NCBI GenBank assembly: GCA_013396525.1
Contig: VWYX01000859.1
Span: forward strand, 248,001 to 312,000
DNA from: Chaetorhynchus papuensis
Taxonomy: Eukaryota > Chordata > Aves > Passeriformes > Rhipiduridae
Direction: 5' to 3'
Length of the DNA stretch: 64,000 nucleotides
Positions 14,401 to 29,400 of this stretch are shown here, piece by piece (positions within the stretch are counted from its first letter, which is position 1; each line of letters opens with the position of its first letter). The notes under the pieces were generated by a model. That model saw only the letters and a list, made by a program, of their open reading frames with translations, was not told the DNA's origin and did not search any database. The position numbers were made by a program, and so were the translations under genes.

Positions 14401-17400
14401 CTACCTGAGACATCTGAATCATGCAATATGCATTATTATATCTACTAATGCTATGTAGTTGTTAAACAAGAAACATTCTATTTGGATTACATTCATGGCT
14501 ACAGATGAAATGCATCCCATCTTGTTCACTTAAATGGACTCTTTTTTCCAAAGGGAATGCTTATATAGAAAAGGAAATATAATTTAATTATGTGTTATAA
14601 AATTCTTATAAAGTAGCCTTGATAAACTGCGAATTTGAGGCAAACCTTCACCTGAGTTTTCATTTTAGACTATGAGATTCATGATACTGTAGAACATGTG
14701 GTAAGAACATAATAATTAGCAAATGTTTGTCTGGGCCCTGAGTGCATTTTCCTCACCTTGCTTCCTGGGGGCCTGACTGCATAGGCTCAGGGACAGGAGC
14801 CCAGGCTTGTGGTGAGCTTTGAGAAGCTCTGTCAGGAACTCCCTGCCCTCTGTAGGGAGCTGCATTCCAACTCTGGCTCTCAACCTTTTACCTGTTTGAT
14901 CTACACTGCAGCCATGGCCATGCCTGGCCATGTTGTGCCTTGAACCTGACCCACTGACCTGACTGCCCAGCCTGACCTCAGCCCTGCCTCATGGCTATGG
15001 ATGCAGCTGACAACCACCGGCCTCTTGACTGACTCCAGTTACCACCAGTACAGCTAACCCTTGCTCCGACATGCTGACCAGACTTCCTGGCTTGACTTTA
15101 GGCTTTATCACTACAGCCTTGTCTAGTGGGCTGGGCTGGGTGATCCTGGTTCCTGCCACCACACCTGCTCCCATCACTCTGTCTGGGTATAGTGGGATTG
15201 CACCTTTTGCCAGTCAGGTCAACTGCTTCTGGCCATCCTGCTTAGACTCAACTTGCCTGCCCTGATGGAGCAGAGCCTGGCTTTGCAACTCCCTGGCAAC
15301 CTTTAAAAACACTCTCTCTTTAAGATCATCAAATGTAGCAGCTGCTTGTGACCAGACTAAATAGGACATCACAGAAGTCAGACAAGAAAGTGAGTGTTGG
15401 CTTTGCTGCTGATGAATACCCTCTTTTCCTCGTATTCTTTCAAAGACTTTCAACAGCTTCCAAGCTGTAAAGACCCCATGCCTCCGACTGAAAACAGCCT
15501 ACTGTCAGCACTGGGAAGTAAGCTAGATCAGTTTCATGCACATGAACACAAAACTCTCATCTTTGCAGGTGGAAATTCCTAATCAAGTTACCACATTTCT
15601 TCTTTTAAATATTACAGTAAATTCATATGAACATGTAGTTGTTCTTAACAGCAAACTTCTACTGTTACTTGAAATCAGGACCCAGCTTTTGGCATTTAGG
15701 TAGTATTGCACAGAATGATCCCAAAGTTCATAAGACAAAAAGAATTAATCATCTATAGTAAATTCTTTTCATTTACAAGTTATGGAGTATTTAGAAGTCT
15801 TACACAAGAAACAAGCATTTGGAGGTTTCAGCAGCTGAAAAGTTTAGAGTGTCCTTACCTGACCACCAGCCACAATAGCTCCAAAGAGATGTAGCAGGCA
15901 ACATTTTAGGCTTTCCTTGAGATGTTCACTTTCTTGAAAGCACTCTGATTAAATAAAAAGGAGATTTTCCTCAAAAAACCCCCACTAACACATGAAATAA
16001 TAAAAAACCCCTCCTATATTCCCTGTCATCATACAAATTAAACAAAAAATCCAACTGTATCATCTCCACTTTCTTTTACATAACTCTGACACAAACACAC
16101 CAACTCCAGCATTATCAAAGTAACACAACATGACCACATTTATCAGGAATTCGCAGGGCCACACCTTCAGCTCACATAAAACTTTCCATGCCAGCTGTCA
16201 GAACTATAGACACACAACTTTTGCTCTTTGTTCATAATGTAAAATGAGCCCATTTTGTCCCTACTAATGAGAAACAGAAGGATGTGCTAACACACAACCA
16301 GTTATCAAGCATGACAAAGTTCAGAGAAATTTTGGCATGGAAAGTCTGAAGCCATATGCAGTGCAGGTATCTCAAAAAAACCAGTCCCTGAGTTTGCTGA
16401 CTTTAAGGCAGAGGGTCGGAGAATCCTGTGCAGATCTGTAACCTTTCTAGCAGTAATCTCTTTAACAACAACTACCCTGCATCTCCTCTCTCGTCATATC
16501 TGATAGAAATTAGTCCCAAACAGCCTCAGGAACTCTTCTTAGCAATAGATATAACCTGGATATTGTTGTTATAGCAATAACACTAGACCTAACACAACTG
16601 CAAGACACTAGAAAGGATTATTATTTTTGGAAATACCAATTATTGGCAAATAAGATTTCTGACTATATACTGAATGTCTAAGCCTGTTTTAAAAGAAGAT
16701 TGCAGAGCTATTTTTTAAATCTGTTCTCCAAACAGGACAAAGCTTATATGCTCCCACTGTTAGTGAGCTCGTACCACCACTCCTTGACTTATAGCCTCTG
16801 GATCTTTGTAGAAACATCAGGCAAACTGAAAAGAGCAGTACCTAGCAGACTGTGAATAAATCATTATGCTTGGTAGACTGAAAACACCCTCCCTCAAATT
16901 AGTCCTGGCATGGCAGAATGCTTAAGGCACATGCTCAGCAATTTCTAACTCTGTCCTTTCTGCCAGTTGGCCAACAAGCAGATGAGTATCTGCCTCCTAA
17001 TTAGCCCACTTTTAGCTCGGTCACATTATAGGATATTTAAGAGACTTAGAAGAAAAAACAGTGCAATGCACTGAATGGAGAGGAGAGAACCTACAGATGA
17101 CTTTCCTCAGTAGCAGCCTTTAGAGTGGGTTTCCAGTGCTCTGACACGTAGATAAGGGCATTTTACTGGCATCAACAATTCAGTCTTTTTGGCAACTATC
17201 CTATTTTTTTGTACACAGCAATGGAATCTCAGGGAACAGGAGCTGTGACTCACACCTAGAAGAGTCAAATTCATAAATGCTACCACTCTAGGAATAGAAC
17301 CTTTTTTTTTAATTTTCAGTTACAACCAAGCTGCAAAAAGGGCTGATTTCACTCCACTCCCCATCCCTCCAGCTTATTCCTGCTGCTTCAATTCTGTAGG

Positions 17401-20400
17401 CACTAGCACTTCGGTATGTTAAACTGACAAACTACCTGGGCATCCCACATTCCTGAGATTTAAGTACAGAATATGGACATGTAAGTCCTTCTTTTCCACA
17501 CAAATAATCTGTAATGGTAAGAACACAGGAATTCCAAAGTAGCCATCACGATATTTAATGACTTAACCAGAAAGAAAATTGTTTTCCAAACTCAAGGCCA
17601 AGGAGCATTTGCTAGTTGAATGGCACAGAGTTTCATCTTTTCTAGCTGTTAAATCATATTAAAGAGACAGAAGTGCATGAACACTCTCCTAAGATTATTT
17701 TTCCATGAGAGTTATCAGTACAGTTACTACAGGGATCTCTCGTGCAAACACTATGCCCCATAATAAATGGAAAAGTTGGCAATTCACAGCACCAACCCTA
17801 TTAAACCATGTTAGGCACTGAAATAAAGTCTATAAATAAAGAAAAAGGCTTTCAAAGATGAGCAGGAATGGAAAAATAGTGATGCTCAGAGCAAAAAACA
17901 AGTACAAAAAACAAGCAACAAAGTAACCCACTTCATTCAGCCTCAGAAAGCAAGTAAGGGACTTTTACATTCTCAGGCATGCTTAGGAGAAAGTTACTCA
18001 GACTCATTAAGTTCATTCCTCTAAAGAAGACTATTTTTTAACAGGCTGTTAGTAATACTTACGGTAAAAGAAAGGGACAAACTCAACAGTGAGGGAAGCT
18101 GGTTTATACTTCTGTCTGCTCCTTTCAACTGTACTAAGGAAACGTCTGCAATTACATTAAAAAACATACACCAAAGAAATTAGACATGATACCTTTATGA
18201 CTTACTTATTAATTTATGACTTATAATATGAAATTGTAATATGACCTAATAGAAAACACTGCCAAAAACTGGGAGTTATCTTTTGCCTACAGGATGAAAA
18301 AGAATAGTGAAGTAGTATTTCATCTTGAAAACATGAATCACAGCTAGTCCCATATTCAGTCTGCACCTAGAAATACTTAACATTTTACAAAATGGTTCAG
18401 TTAAAAAAATAAAACGAAAAAGCCAGCAATCTCTTATTTAGTCCATGCATATTGTAACTAAGCCACCAGCTAGACTGCCTAATTTCTTGACCAAGCAATT
18501 TTAAATGAGCACAAAACATTATTATTCATTAGGGTGGAGAGACTACACCATCAAATTAAAGGGATGTAATTCTACTGATATAAACTTATTTTCAAAGATG
18601 AGACTTATCTACACTGTAAATTTCAATAACTCCTTTTGCGCTTTCTCAAGCAAGTCTGCCCAACACATTCCTTTTGGCTTTATTCCACCAGTTTAGAAAA
18701 ATGGCCAGTTTTTGGAAGGAGAGAGCAATGTAAGCATCTTTGTGGTGGTCAGTTACAACCAATCACCTCTTAGCATATCCTCAGATTTAATTTTAACTTC
18801 TATACTGACAGTAAACCCATTATAATTTTTGAAAGTTATTTAAATCATATCCAGTTTGAAAAAGCATTAACACGTTTCTGAGGTGTGATTCTACTGATTC
18901 ATGGTTAAAGCTCTCATAAACCACAGTATTTACAGTCCTGTCCTAGTCCACACACACCCTGCAATTCGCTGCCTCCAGTTTCGATATGGATCGTAGAGAC
19001 TTTCACAGAAAGCCAATGCATGTCTCACAAATTCTTCTATGGGGGTCTGATCTTCCACTTCTTTTTCTTTTGTTTTGCTTTTTAACTGAGGAGAAAAAGA
19101 AAGCTATGATCAGAAAATTTCCAGAAGTCGAAAATTAATCTTATCTCCTCCAGAACAGTTCTGAGCCTATGAATTGTTCTCCACATAATGCTATTACTGA
19201 AAGAGGAGACCACAGAAAGAGGAGCAGGAAGTATCAGACGGCAGAAATACAGATGAGAATTGTTAACCACGTACCTGTTGAATGTATAACGTAGTCATGG
19301 TGATAACATGGTTAATGTATGAACACATCCCAATCTCTTCCACATTAGCCAAATTCCTGTGAAGACGACATAAAAACCACAGACTTGTACACAGTTCATT
19401 TGAAGCTAGTTCAAACAATGTTTGTTTTAGCATTCTGTCTACAATCATACAAAAGTATACCAGTATTTCAAAAATACTCTCCAAAAGACTGCACATACTT
19501 AAATGTTTATTTCTGTCACAGTTACAGAGCACACAAGTTTTCATCTAACAGGAAGAAAGACTCGAGTCACTCTGCTGCAGGCCAATTCCATCTGGAATTT
19601 GGGGTTTCAGAGGTTAAGCAGATTCCCAGGACACCCTAAATAGAAGCTCAGAAACGGCATCTGATAACAAAGAATAACTTCCACTTTACTAGCGCATACA
19701 CTTTCTAAAACTTCAGCAAACGTATTACCTAGAAACATTTATTCACTTTAAATTCTCTGGAGAAAAACACCTAATAAATTATTTTAGGAAAAAATCTCAA
19801 CAACAACGAAGAATTTCTCAATTTTGAAGTCACCAAAGCGATAATGTAGGAGAACTTCTCAGGAAGTAAAGGTGACAACAGTTTGTAATTCAGAAACACA
19901 TTACCACCATCTATATTCAGTATTCCAGGATACTTAAACACTGCCAAACAGCTCTCTGTTTCAGAGGTAAGGAGAGCCAAAGTATTCAAAAATGCTGCTT
20001 CAAACACCCCTCAGTAAAGGAGATTATTAAATTTTATCCCCTTCCTTTCTCTAAATGCACTTTGCAACAGAAAACTGAAGAAATAGTGAGGTAGAGATCC
20101 CTAAAATCAGTTTATTCATTTGTGTCAACAGAATTACACTACCAGGCATAAGCTTCAGAAGGAAATCAGCTGCACGAGTAGTATAATAAGCTTCACAAGA
20201 TGTTTATGGAATTATAAGCATGTTAAGAATGTGAAACAGTTCTTCCTGTACAATTCTCTCAAGCTATTTCATACCTAACACTTGTTAGAGTGCACCTTTT
20301 ATTTTAAAAGTATTTCTTATACCAGGAACATCATATCTTGAATTCCCATAGATTTATCTTCTATAATTACAGGGAATTTCGCATTTAATCCCCTTCTATT

Positions 20401-23400
20401 CCTATCACAAACATTATTGCTAAGATGATTGCGTTGCTCTCCTCTCTCTCTTTTATTCCCTCTGCCTTTATTTTGAAGATTGTGAGAAGTGTAATTTTTC
20501 TGTTTCTACTGGAAAAGTGTCAAATCACATCGTGATTGAAATCTATTGAAATCTATATTTATAGGCTGCATCAAGATTTCTTAAACAAAACAATAGTCTT
20601 GCTGAGGTAACAATTAGAACAAATACCTGCAAAGGATGATAAAGAATTTCACAAGTAAAAGTGACAGAGTCTGCTGCTGCTCTTCCAGGCCATCTGACAT
20701 TTTCTGGACACACTGTAGCAACTGGAGCCTGACGACCTGAAGAATGTTATCAGGAAGCAGTGATATGCCCGGCGGAATGTCATCCACCCTAATGAAAAGA
20801 TCCAGACACAGAACTGTTAATCACACAAACGACAAGCTGCCAATCGATTTCCATGTACTCATGTAGTGTTCCAGTGAAGTTCTATGGGAAAGGTCACCCA
20901 ACTGACAGATCACAAACACTTCCTAATGAACCACAAGGAAGTGCCGGCAATACACCAGCTTGAGCTTTCTTTCCCCCAGAAATAAACTACTTTAAAAAAA
21001 AAAGTGTTAAAATTTATTAAGTGGATTCCTAAATCCTCCTCCATGCAATGAGCTGCCTTAATTGCCACAAAGAAATTGCATGATCTTCATCAGGTAAACA
21101 GGTGGCCTGGGAAATCCCCAAGGACAGCCACAATGGAACGAAACATGAGAACGAAACGATTTTGGAAGAACATTTTCAACCTTCTCCTGAAGATTAAAAA
21201 TGTCCAAATAAATGAGATGCCAATTATTACATAGTTATTGAAGCCCAGTTGGTACTCACCCACAGTGAACCTCATGTTGTCCTTACATAAATTTCAAAAA
21301 GCCATACAAAATTATCTTGCCTATTGTTTTCTGCAAATTAAAACATTTTTAGAAACACACCAGTGAGAACCAAGAAAAGAATGGGTTTAGCTGTGTTTTT
21401 TTTGTTTTTTTTCCCAGTGATCCAAAACCAAATAAGAAAATGATCCAGGAACAACCATAAGGAAACCCATTTCAGTAACAGTATAGAAATCTACAGATCT
21501 GTTAGAACATTTTTTGGGATGAAGACTGTTTATCCACTGTTGCACATGCTAAAAAGAGTTAGCCTTTGGCAGCAGCTATTTACCCTGACATCCTCTGTGA
21601 ACTCTGTGCAGGAAAAGGAAGACACAAGCAAGAGCCTTACAGCTTACAAAAGCTTTCAACATGACCAAACCCAGAGGAAAGTTACAACAAAAAAATTCAG
21701 CTAGCTCAAAACCTCATTAATGTGACCACTGCATACACACACTGTGCAAGAAAAAGCACAAAAAAAGCATGTAGAAATGCAATGACTAACCCTATACAAC
21801 ATGATAGCTATTATTTGAGGAAAATGGGGAACAATCCATTGTTCAGCTTCTAATGTTGAAAAGGAGGTCTTTTAAAGGAGGGAAAATCGGAGACTCAGTT
21901 TGGTAAAACATCTAGATAGGTGTAAGTGACAGAAAGCTCCCATATCCTAGGAAACAAATGTTACCTGTATTTATACACATGACCACCTACTGTTCTTTCC
22001 CTTGCCTCTTCACAGAGTTGTGCAATTTGCTTTTCAGATCGTGGGATTCAGAATCTCAAGGGATTCAAAAAGTTGTAGCGTAAATTTTATAGCCTAGGCT
22101 CTAAACTGATAGCAACACTAACCACAAAACTGAGAGCAACTGCTTTTTTTCCAATACAAATGCCAAGAAAGAAACTTTAATTTCTGTGATAGCAACTTCA
22201 CCTGTGAAGATGTCATCAGATCCATAATCTCTGGAACTATAAGGATGGTTCCTCATAATCTGATAATTCAGATTCTGTATTTCAGATTCTGATCATTCCC
22301 TCTCAGTATTAGGAAAACCATAATTTTTGACAGCTGAAATCATATCTCCAGAAGTTAATTCCCTAAAATGGCCAACAAGTCTTTTTCAGTAAGATCATGA
22401 AATGCTTTACAAGAGAGCAAACAGCATACCCTTCATGCCTCACATCCCAAAGAATGTTTTCTTTGCAGTAGCTGCCTGTCTGTGCTATTGCACAACCCAT
22501 GAGAATTTAGTGCCTCATGTGAGACCAGCATGAGAGATCCTAACTGGGATTACTCAAAATGAATACACTATAGAGTATATAAATAAATATTTATAAATCA
22601 TCAAGCTTTTTTTACCCCAGAACGAATTACTACTATAGCACCAAAAAAACCTAAGACTTAAATTTGTCGACATGTAGTACCAGTTTTTTCCAACAAGACT
22701 CGCTGTTTAAACTAAGTATTCCAAAAGGAAGGAAAAAAATTAATATAAAAAAATCATACCTTATTTGACATTCTTATTTGACTGCTGGTACCCTATTTCA
22801 AAAATATGAGAAAGAACTCAACACATTTGGGTTCTTTTTATTTATAATTTCCTTCATTACATTAATGTTTGTATGCAGCCATACAAACTGCAATCACCAC
22901 CACATTGTGTGCACCTATTACACCTCAAACTCACACACATTGGGAACTGTCCCCCACCAGTGGTAAGGCCTCGGGAACAAAATGCTGTAGCAAACTGGGC
23001 TTTACTTTTCAACAATGACCATGTAATCACATCAACCATATAATCAGCATTCCTATCATGATTTCTGCATCATTTTTATGTGGATTTGAAGTCAGCAAGT
23101 TAATAAAATACAGTTTCTATGGTACTTTGCATGAGCTTCCTTTAAGCTCCTTTGCTCAAGATCATGCAAACCAAAAGCAGAAAAATAGTATGACAACACT
23201 TTGGAGGCCCTTGTTATTTTTTAAAGTATTGAATCAAATGACAATTCCTCTTCAATGAGGAGAAAAAAACTTCACACCAGCTGGTAAAGGTTTTATCCTT
23301 TTTATGGTAAATATATCTGACACGGATACATGTTTTGAGGGAAAGGACAGACAGGTGTGCTGGTCTTTTGTGCTCAATGCTCAAACCCATCAGCAGAGCT

Positions 23401-26400
23401 ATATTTGCCTTTTCAGCAAAATCATTAATAACGTCATCAATGAGCCATTTCATACGGAGTAAATACACAAACATAGGGGTAGAACTGAAGCTGTATAAGC
23501 CTATAAGCTGCATAACTGTATCAGCTCTACTTATACAGTCAAATCATACCACTGGATACATTCATACACTATATTTAGAGGTTTCCTAATTCTGTACTGC
23601 TTAGCATCTTTCACATTTCCAAAGCCGACTTCAGGAAATTAGATATTCTAATTTATAGAAAAAACACTCATGAGTTAAACCAGCAAGTGACAGTGCCAAT
23701 TAAGAGTCCTTCTTTCAGAAAGGAAAAAAAAAACCAAAACCAAACCTGTAACAGAATCTTTACATTTTTTAAGTGGTATTTTCTTGGATGCTGAAAAACC
23801 TCACATATGTTTTAGACTGACACAAAATTTCATGCCTGTCTTCCAAAAGGTTAGTTGTGTCCAGCAATCTGTAAAAGCCTTCTTCTCCCTATACAGTTTC
23901 TCATTATTTCCTGGCATTAGCCCTTCAGTACACAATGTCTTTCAGGCATAGAGCTGTAAAACACACCAAGATTTATAGAAGGGAAAAAAAAAAAAGGGAG
24001 AAAAAATATTGGTGCAGTTTCTCACTTCTGCTAGCACCACTTTTTTTTTTTTTTTTTTAAGACCAAAAGACAGAATTAGTTGTCTAATAAGAAATCCAGT
24101 TAAAAAAAAAAAAAGTGAGTCCACAGGGTGCTGTGGCCCCTGGAATCACTGGAAATCAGCATTTGGTGATTCCACACTGACCTATTTTTATTTTCCATGG
24201 GCCCAGTATTACTGTTTTCACAATGTAAATGCCTGCAATACAAATTGACAAACACCAGAAAGATGCCACTTTTCACATGCCTGATTATATCACAAATACA
24301 AGTATGGGCAGAAAGTGCAATTCTTTGTTAATTCTAGTATCTGATTGCAGTGGTATTTTTAATGCAGACATAAAAGCACAGGAATGATCTGCCTTCATCC
24401 CTATGTTGTTTCGATGCTTTTTCTTTACATCTGTTACACAAACAAGTCTAAATCCACACGGTTCTATGCTTCCAGACTACATCACTAATCCTGTCATTAA
24501 CCTCAGAAAAACACATTATTTTTACACTCACTGAAGTCACCATTTATCACAATGAAGATGCTGCTACTGTTCTGCATAACTAAGCTTTATATTGCTGAAA
24601 AAAAACCCAACATGGAAACCATGAACACATACACTAAAAAACACCTAAACTCACAGTACAAATAAACGAAAAAATACTCAAAGTACCAAGACGTTCTTCT
24701 CTTCCAGTGTTTGTATTGCAATACTAAATAGTATGTCAAAGATAACCAAAGGACAAATTTTTTCCTAAACTAAACATAGTAAGATTCATTTTTGACACTA
24801 CAAAGAAATAAATTTTCAGAAAGAGCACAGAATTAACTTGAAGGTCTTGCTTACTGGTAATTGCACTACATATTTTGCACACATATAGGCGTCATGAGGA
24901 AAATTTTAATACAAAGAGCTGGGAAGTCCAGGTTTTATCTGCTGAGATCCAGTTGCAGCATTCTTCATTTCCTTCTAACAGTTGAGGCTATCACTTGCAC
25001 TTCAAACAGGATCTGCTCCAAAGCCCATTAAAGAATTTCCATTGATTTCAACAGGGCTTGGAGTGCAGCCATTGTGCAGGGAACACCATTCTTTGCTTTC
25101 AAACACCATTAGCGGTCTCAGCTATAATACTGACACCAGTTCTCATAAATTCTGAATCCTGTAACATTTGGTTTTTCTTAAAACCCCTAGTTCATCCAAG
25201 CACCTCAAAAGCAAGCGAAAACATCCAATGCTTAAGTTTTTATTCCTCGTTTTCAAAGTTAGACACGAAAACACAATCATGATAACACAGCATACAAATT
25301 GAAAATACTAAATATGAAACTCTGAAATTAGGCTTCAATACACCCTCATGATTGTAAGTGGGAACTTTTGGTCAGCAATGTGAGGAAAGCCAGCAATATT
25401 CCTACCCTGAACTGAAGTCTTCATGGATGCAAGGAAATCACTCTCAAGTCTATAACTGGTGCATATTTTAATTTTTAAATGTTTTCAGCTAAGGTACCCA
25501 AATCTTTCATTAAGCATTTCATTCATCCTTAATCTTAAAGCAAACCTTGAAATAAAATTACGAATCTCTTTACCTACATCTTGCTTCTCTTCAGTCACTG
25601 CTGATGCAAATACCAAACACTAATACTATTTCATATGCAACATTCAATGAATACTTATTCAAAAAGATTATGAGAGACACAAGGAACAACAATTATATTT
25701 CTGTGAGCAAGAACAAGGAGTACTCATGCCAATTTCCTAATATAATGCAAATACCAGTATTTGCCTAGTTTCATCATTGCCAACCCAACTTGACCTTCAA
25801 ATGAATGGGAGTGCCACTCGACAACTAAAAAACTTCCTTTTGTTTTGCCATTGCACTGCCATTGAACAAGACTGGGCTCTCAGCCAGGTCCCTTTCAGAT
25901 ATCAGGGAAAGATGAACAGGTCTGTAATTCTACATACCTCGTTGGCAGCTTCTCAAAGTCTACATCCAGAAACTGTTCATAGCTAGACACAAAACTGTCC
26001 AACCAGAGCTTCAGGTAATCTGGATCTTTCTGTAAAAAAGAAGAGAACATTAGGGGATATTGCACTCAAGGTCATCTATCAACAACTCTGTAGCACTGCC
26101 TCAAATAAAAAGCTTTTATTTAATGCATTTCATCTGGGACAGAGGAGGGAATACACATTTTTTAGAACTAAAAAAAAAACCAACCACCTATGTCCTTTGA
26201 AATTTTCTACCACATTGTACTGATGGGACATTTTTGCTCTATTCATTAGTTTATGTGTCTCCTCTTCTTGGCACCAGTGTCAACCAAAGCATTTTAGCTT
26301 CTCCCCTCACCAACAACCTTAACTTATTCTCCAGTCATCCATACCAGTTTTACAAACTTACTAGAATGTGTTCCAGTCTTGATACCATAGATACCAGTAC

Positions 26401-29400
26401 ACAACTCTCCTTATGGCTCATAAAATTAAGAACACTAAGAGCAATCCTAATCACAAAATAATTTTCTTTTTGCTTCACTCACAGGTCAATATGGCAACTA
26501 GCAGCAGATTAGAGGCAGATAGTGTTCAGAAAGACAAAGCCGAAACTGTGACTTGCATACTAGATAGCTATAAAACAGATGGAAATTTAAGCTTTCTAGT
26601 TGTTCCTAGTAGAGCTCAAAGACTGTGTTTGCAACCAGCAGTCCCTCGGGGTTGGATACTGTCCCAGGAACTAGGACAGATACTATACCACACAGGGAAA
26701 TTCTGTCAAAACGTACATTTGAGGTAGTCTTACTTTAGAAGTCAAGCTGCTTACTTTTCAAAAACAAGTTGCCAGCCATAGCTAACATATTCCTCTGCCA
26801 GGACTGTGCAGTCCTGTCCATTAACGCACATGCATATAGTCCCACATTCTACACTACAAATAATTTTCAAAACAGCTTTAAAATTTTTGCCTAAAGTATT
26901 TGAGATTACAGATGTTTTCTGAATCTACCCCTTAATTTATAACCTGTTGCAGAAGTTGAAAACATTTTTCTTCATCCTTTTCCCTCTTCTTTATCTCCTC
27001 CCTTTTGCTTGTTGCCTTTATATTACGATAGATGTTTCCAAATAACTTAATATTTCTCTGCAGTTAAGATTGAAGAGCAAATAGTGAATATCTCTAACAC
27101 AAACACTCTTCTGCAGCAATGTCAGTGTCAACAAAAGAGTCACCAAGAAAGACTGACAAAGTCCTGGCAGTGTAAAACAGCTACCTACAAAAGAGCCCTC
27201 CAGTGGGAAAAAAACAAAACAAAGTCTAAAAAAACCCACTCAAACAAAACAAAACAAACAACCTCAGAATAAAATAAACACACAAATCCAGAACCTCAAG
27301 TGGTGCAAAGCTCTTCTCAGAGCATCTTTCCACAGCAAGTACAGGAGTTATGAAGCATGGGAACCCCCTTCTTCTCATTCTAGAGTTTACCCCTCTCCAT
27401 GTCCCCAAAAACCACCCTCAACTCAAGCAAGAAGTGTCACAAACATCCAGACACGATTTACTTCACTATCCCTATTAACTCTATATAAAATGTGTTCAGG
27501 TACTGTGACAGCAGGTGTCAAATAAAGCCCTCAGCCAGATACATATCTTATCTGATTATTTGCTTCCACTGACTTTACTGCATTTTCTTGTTCACTTTTC
27601 CTAATTGTCTTATTTTCCCTTCTTCTGCTTAATTCCTAATCTCTCCCTCCTTCACAATCTTTCTTCTCCTCGTCTCTGCTTTTATTCACTTTTCAATTAC
27701 TTAAGTTATCCCTCCCTTTCTTTTTCTGTTAAAAAATTGTCAAAACAGCACTATGTTCCGGAAGTGTAGTGCAGTCTTGTTCTCATGTTTAATATGCACT
27801 GAACTACCAAAGGGTTAACTTATCTTAAACACACCTACCAATCGTCCTCAACATGAAATTGCAAAACACAGAATGAAGGAAGCTGTTGAGATAAAGAATA
27901 ATTTCAAGGTTTTCAAGATACTGGTTTAAGCTACAGAGGTTGTCATATTATCACAAGTAGGTGAGAATAGAATATACATTTCTCACGTTCAGCCATCAAA
28001 CATACTGAAAACCAACCCAAAAGTTAGACAAGAAGTAAGACTTGCCTAAAAGAATGATTTAGAAGTAGTAAAAGATTCTGTCTTCAAACATCACAGCTTT
28101 TCAAAAATGTTCACATATTTAAAGCTTTAACTTTCTTGTACTTCACAGCAAGTTATTTTAGCTGCAAGCAAGCTATTTCACAGGATTATAAAGACAAGGA
28201 GAAGCAGGATACCATTTCAGTAATTACAGTACAGCTCAGGCTACAAAAGGACAAAGCAACCACAGGGAAGTAATGAACAGAACTCTTGCCATATCCACGT
28301 GTCCATGCCTCTGATGATAATGCCCACATACATGTGCAAAAACTGAAACTATGTGACTTCTTCCCTGTTGAACAAACTGCTTCTTCATTGGCATGAGAAA
28401 CTTTTCCTTGAAATCCAGCAAGAAATATTAGATTGATTCTATTCATATTCCCAAATCAAAATTGTTTGTTGAAACAGATCAGGCTCATTGCTAATTGTTA
28501 ACAGTAAACTTGTGTAAAAAAACTCCGTTTTTCTTGGTCACCATGAAAGAAGTTGTGCATATAACATCTTTATCTGACTTAAAATTGCTTTAACAAAAAG
28601 TTAAGGACGAGAAAAGGGAAAGGGTCCAGCAAAAGACAAAATTAGATTAAGTGCCTGCTTGCTCCTTAATGATATAGCCTAAATCAGTTTCAAGCTTCTT
28701 AATCTTTGAACTACAATGCCTTTGCAAAGCTATCAGCACAGACTGGGAATATGAGAACACTGGCAGACAAAATACGCAAGAAATAGCACCTACACAGATG
28801 ACAAGAGCAAGCCACATGTTATAAAACAGCCAGAATTTTTTGCCTACCTGTAGAGCACATAACAGCTCAGTTTGTTTTGCCACTAGAACTCCTCCCAGTC
28901 CTGGTAAAAACCAAGAACTGCAGTACTGTTTGATAATTCCCTGCAGCACCCTATTCAACCCAACTCCCTTCTATCTCAATTCCCTGCCAGTCAATTAATA
29001 ATGTAATATTCCAAGTTATTAAAATAATCAGATTTGATATCAAAATACCAGGTAGCACTACTGGTATGTGCCAGTATAAAAGAGTTTATGCAACAGTTGA
29101 CTCACAGTCAAATCTAGAGATTTCCATCTAAGCAACAGCACTAACTCAAAACCACTTGGACAAAAAATTTTTTAAAAACCATGAAGGCAAAAAAGTAAAC
29201 AAGATCACTTAGCAACATGAGAAACACCAAGAAATAAATCTCCATTATACACCAGCTAACAGAAGCATGCCGCCTTTCCAGAAACAAAATAAAATGAAGA
29301 CTTGTGAAGCAGGAGTTCATTCCAGGAAAAAGTGACCCAATATGTAGCAGCTGGGCTACAATTAAGATATGTAAGGGATTTCGAAAATGTTAGAAACAGA

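Larger units (their letters stand above)
15945..20626 (-). other. NBEAL1 introns between exons 3 and 7
   Basis: The stretches at 15945-18062, 18146-18957, 19086-19274 and 19357-20626 are AT-rich introns. I see no RNA genes, repeats of note or additional exons in them. Confidence 0.75.
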
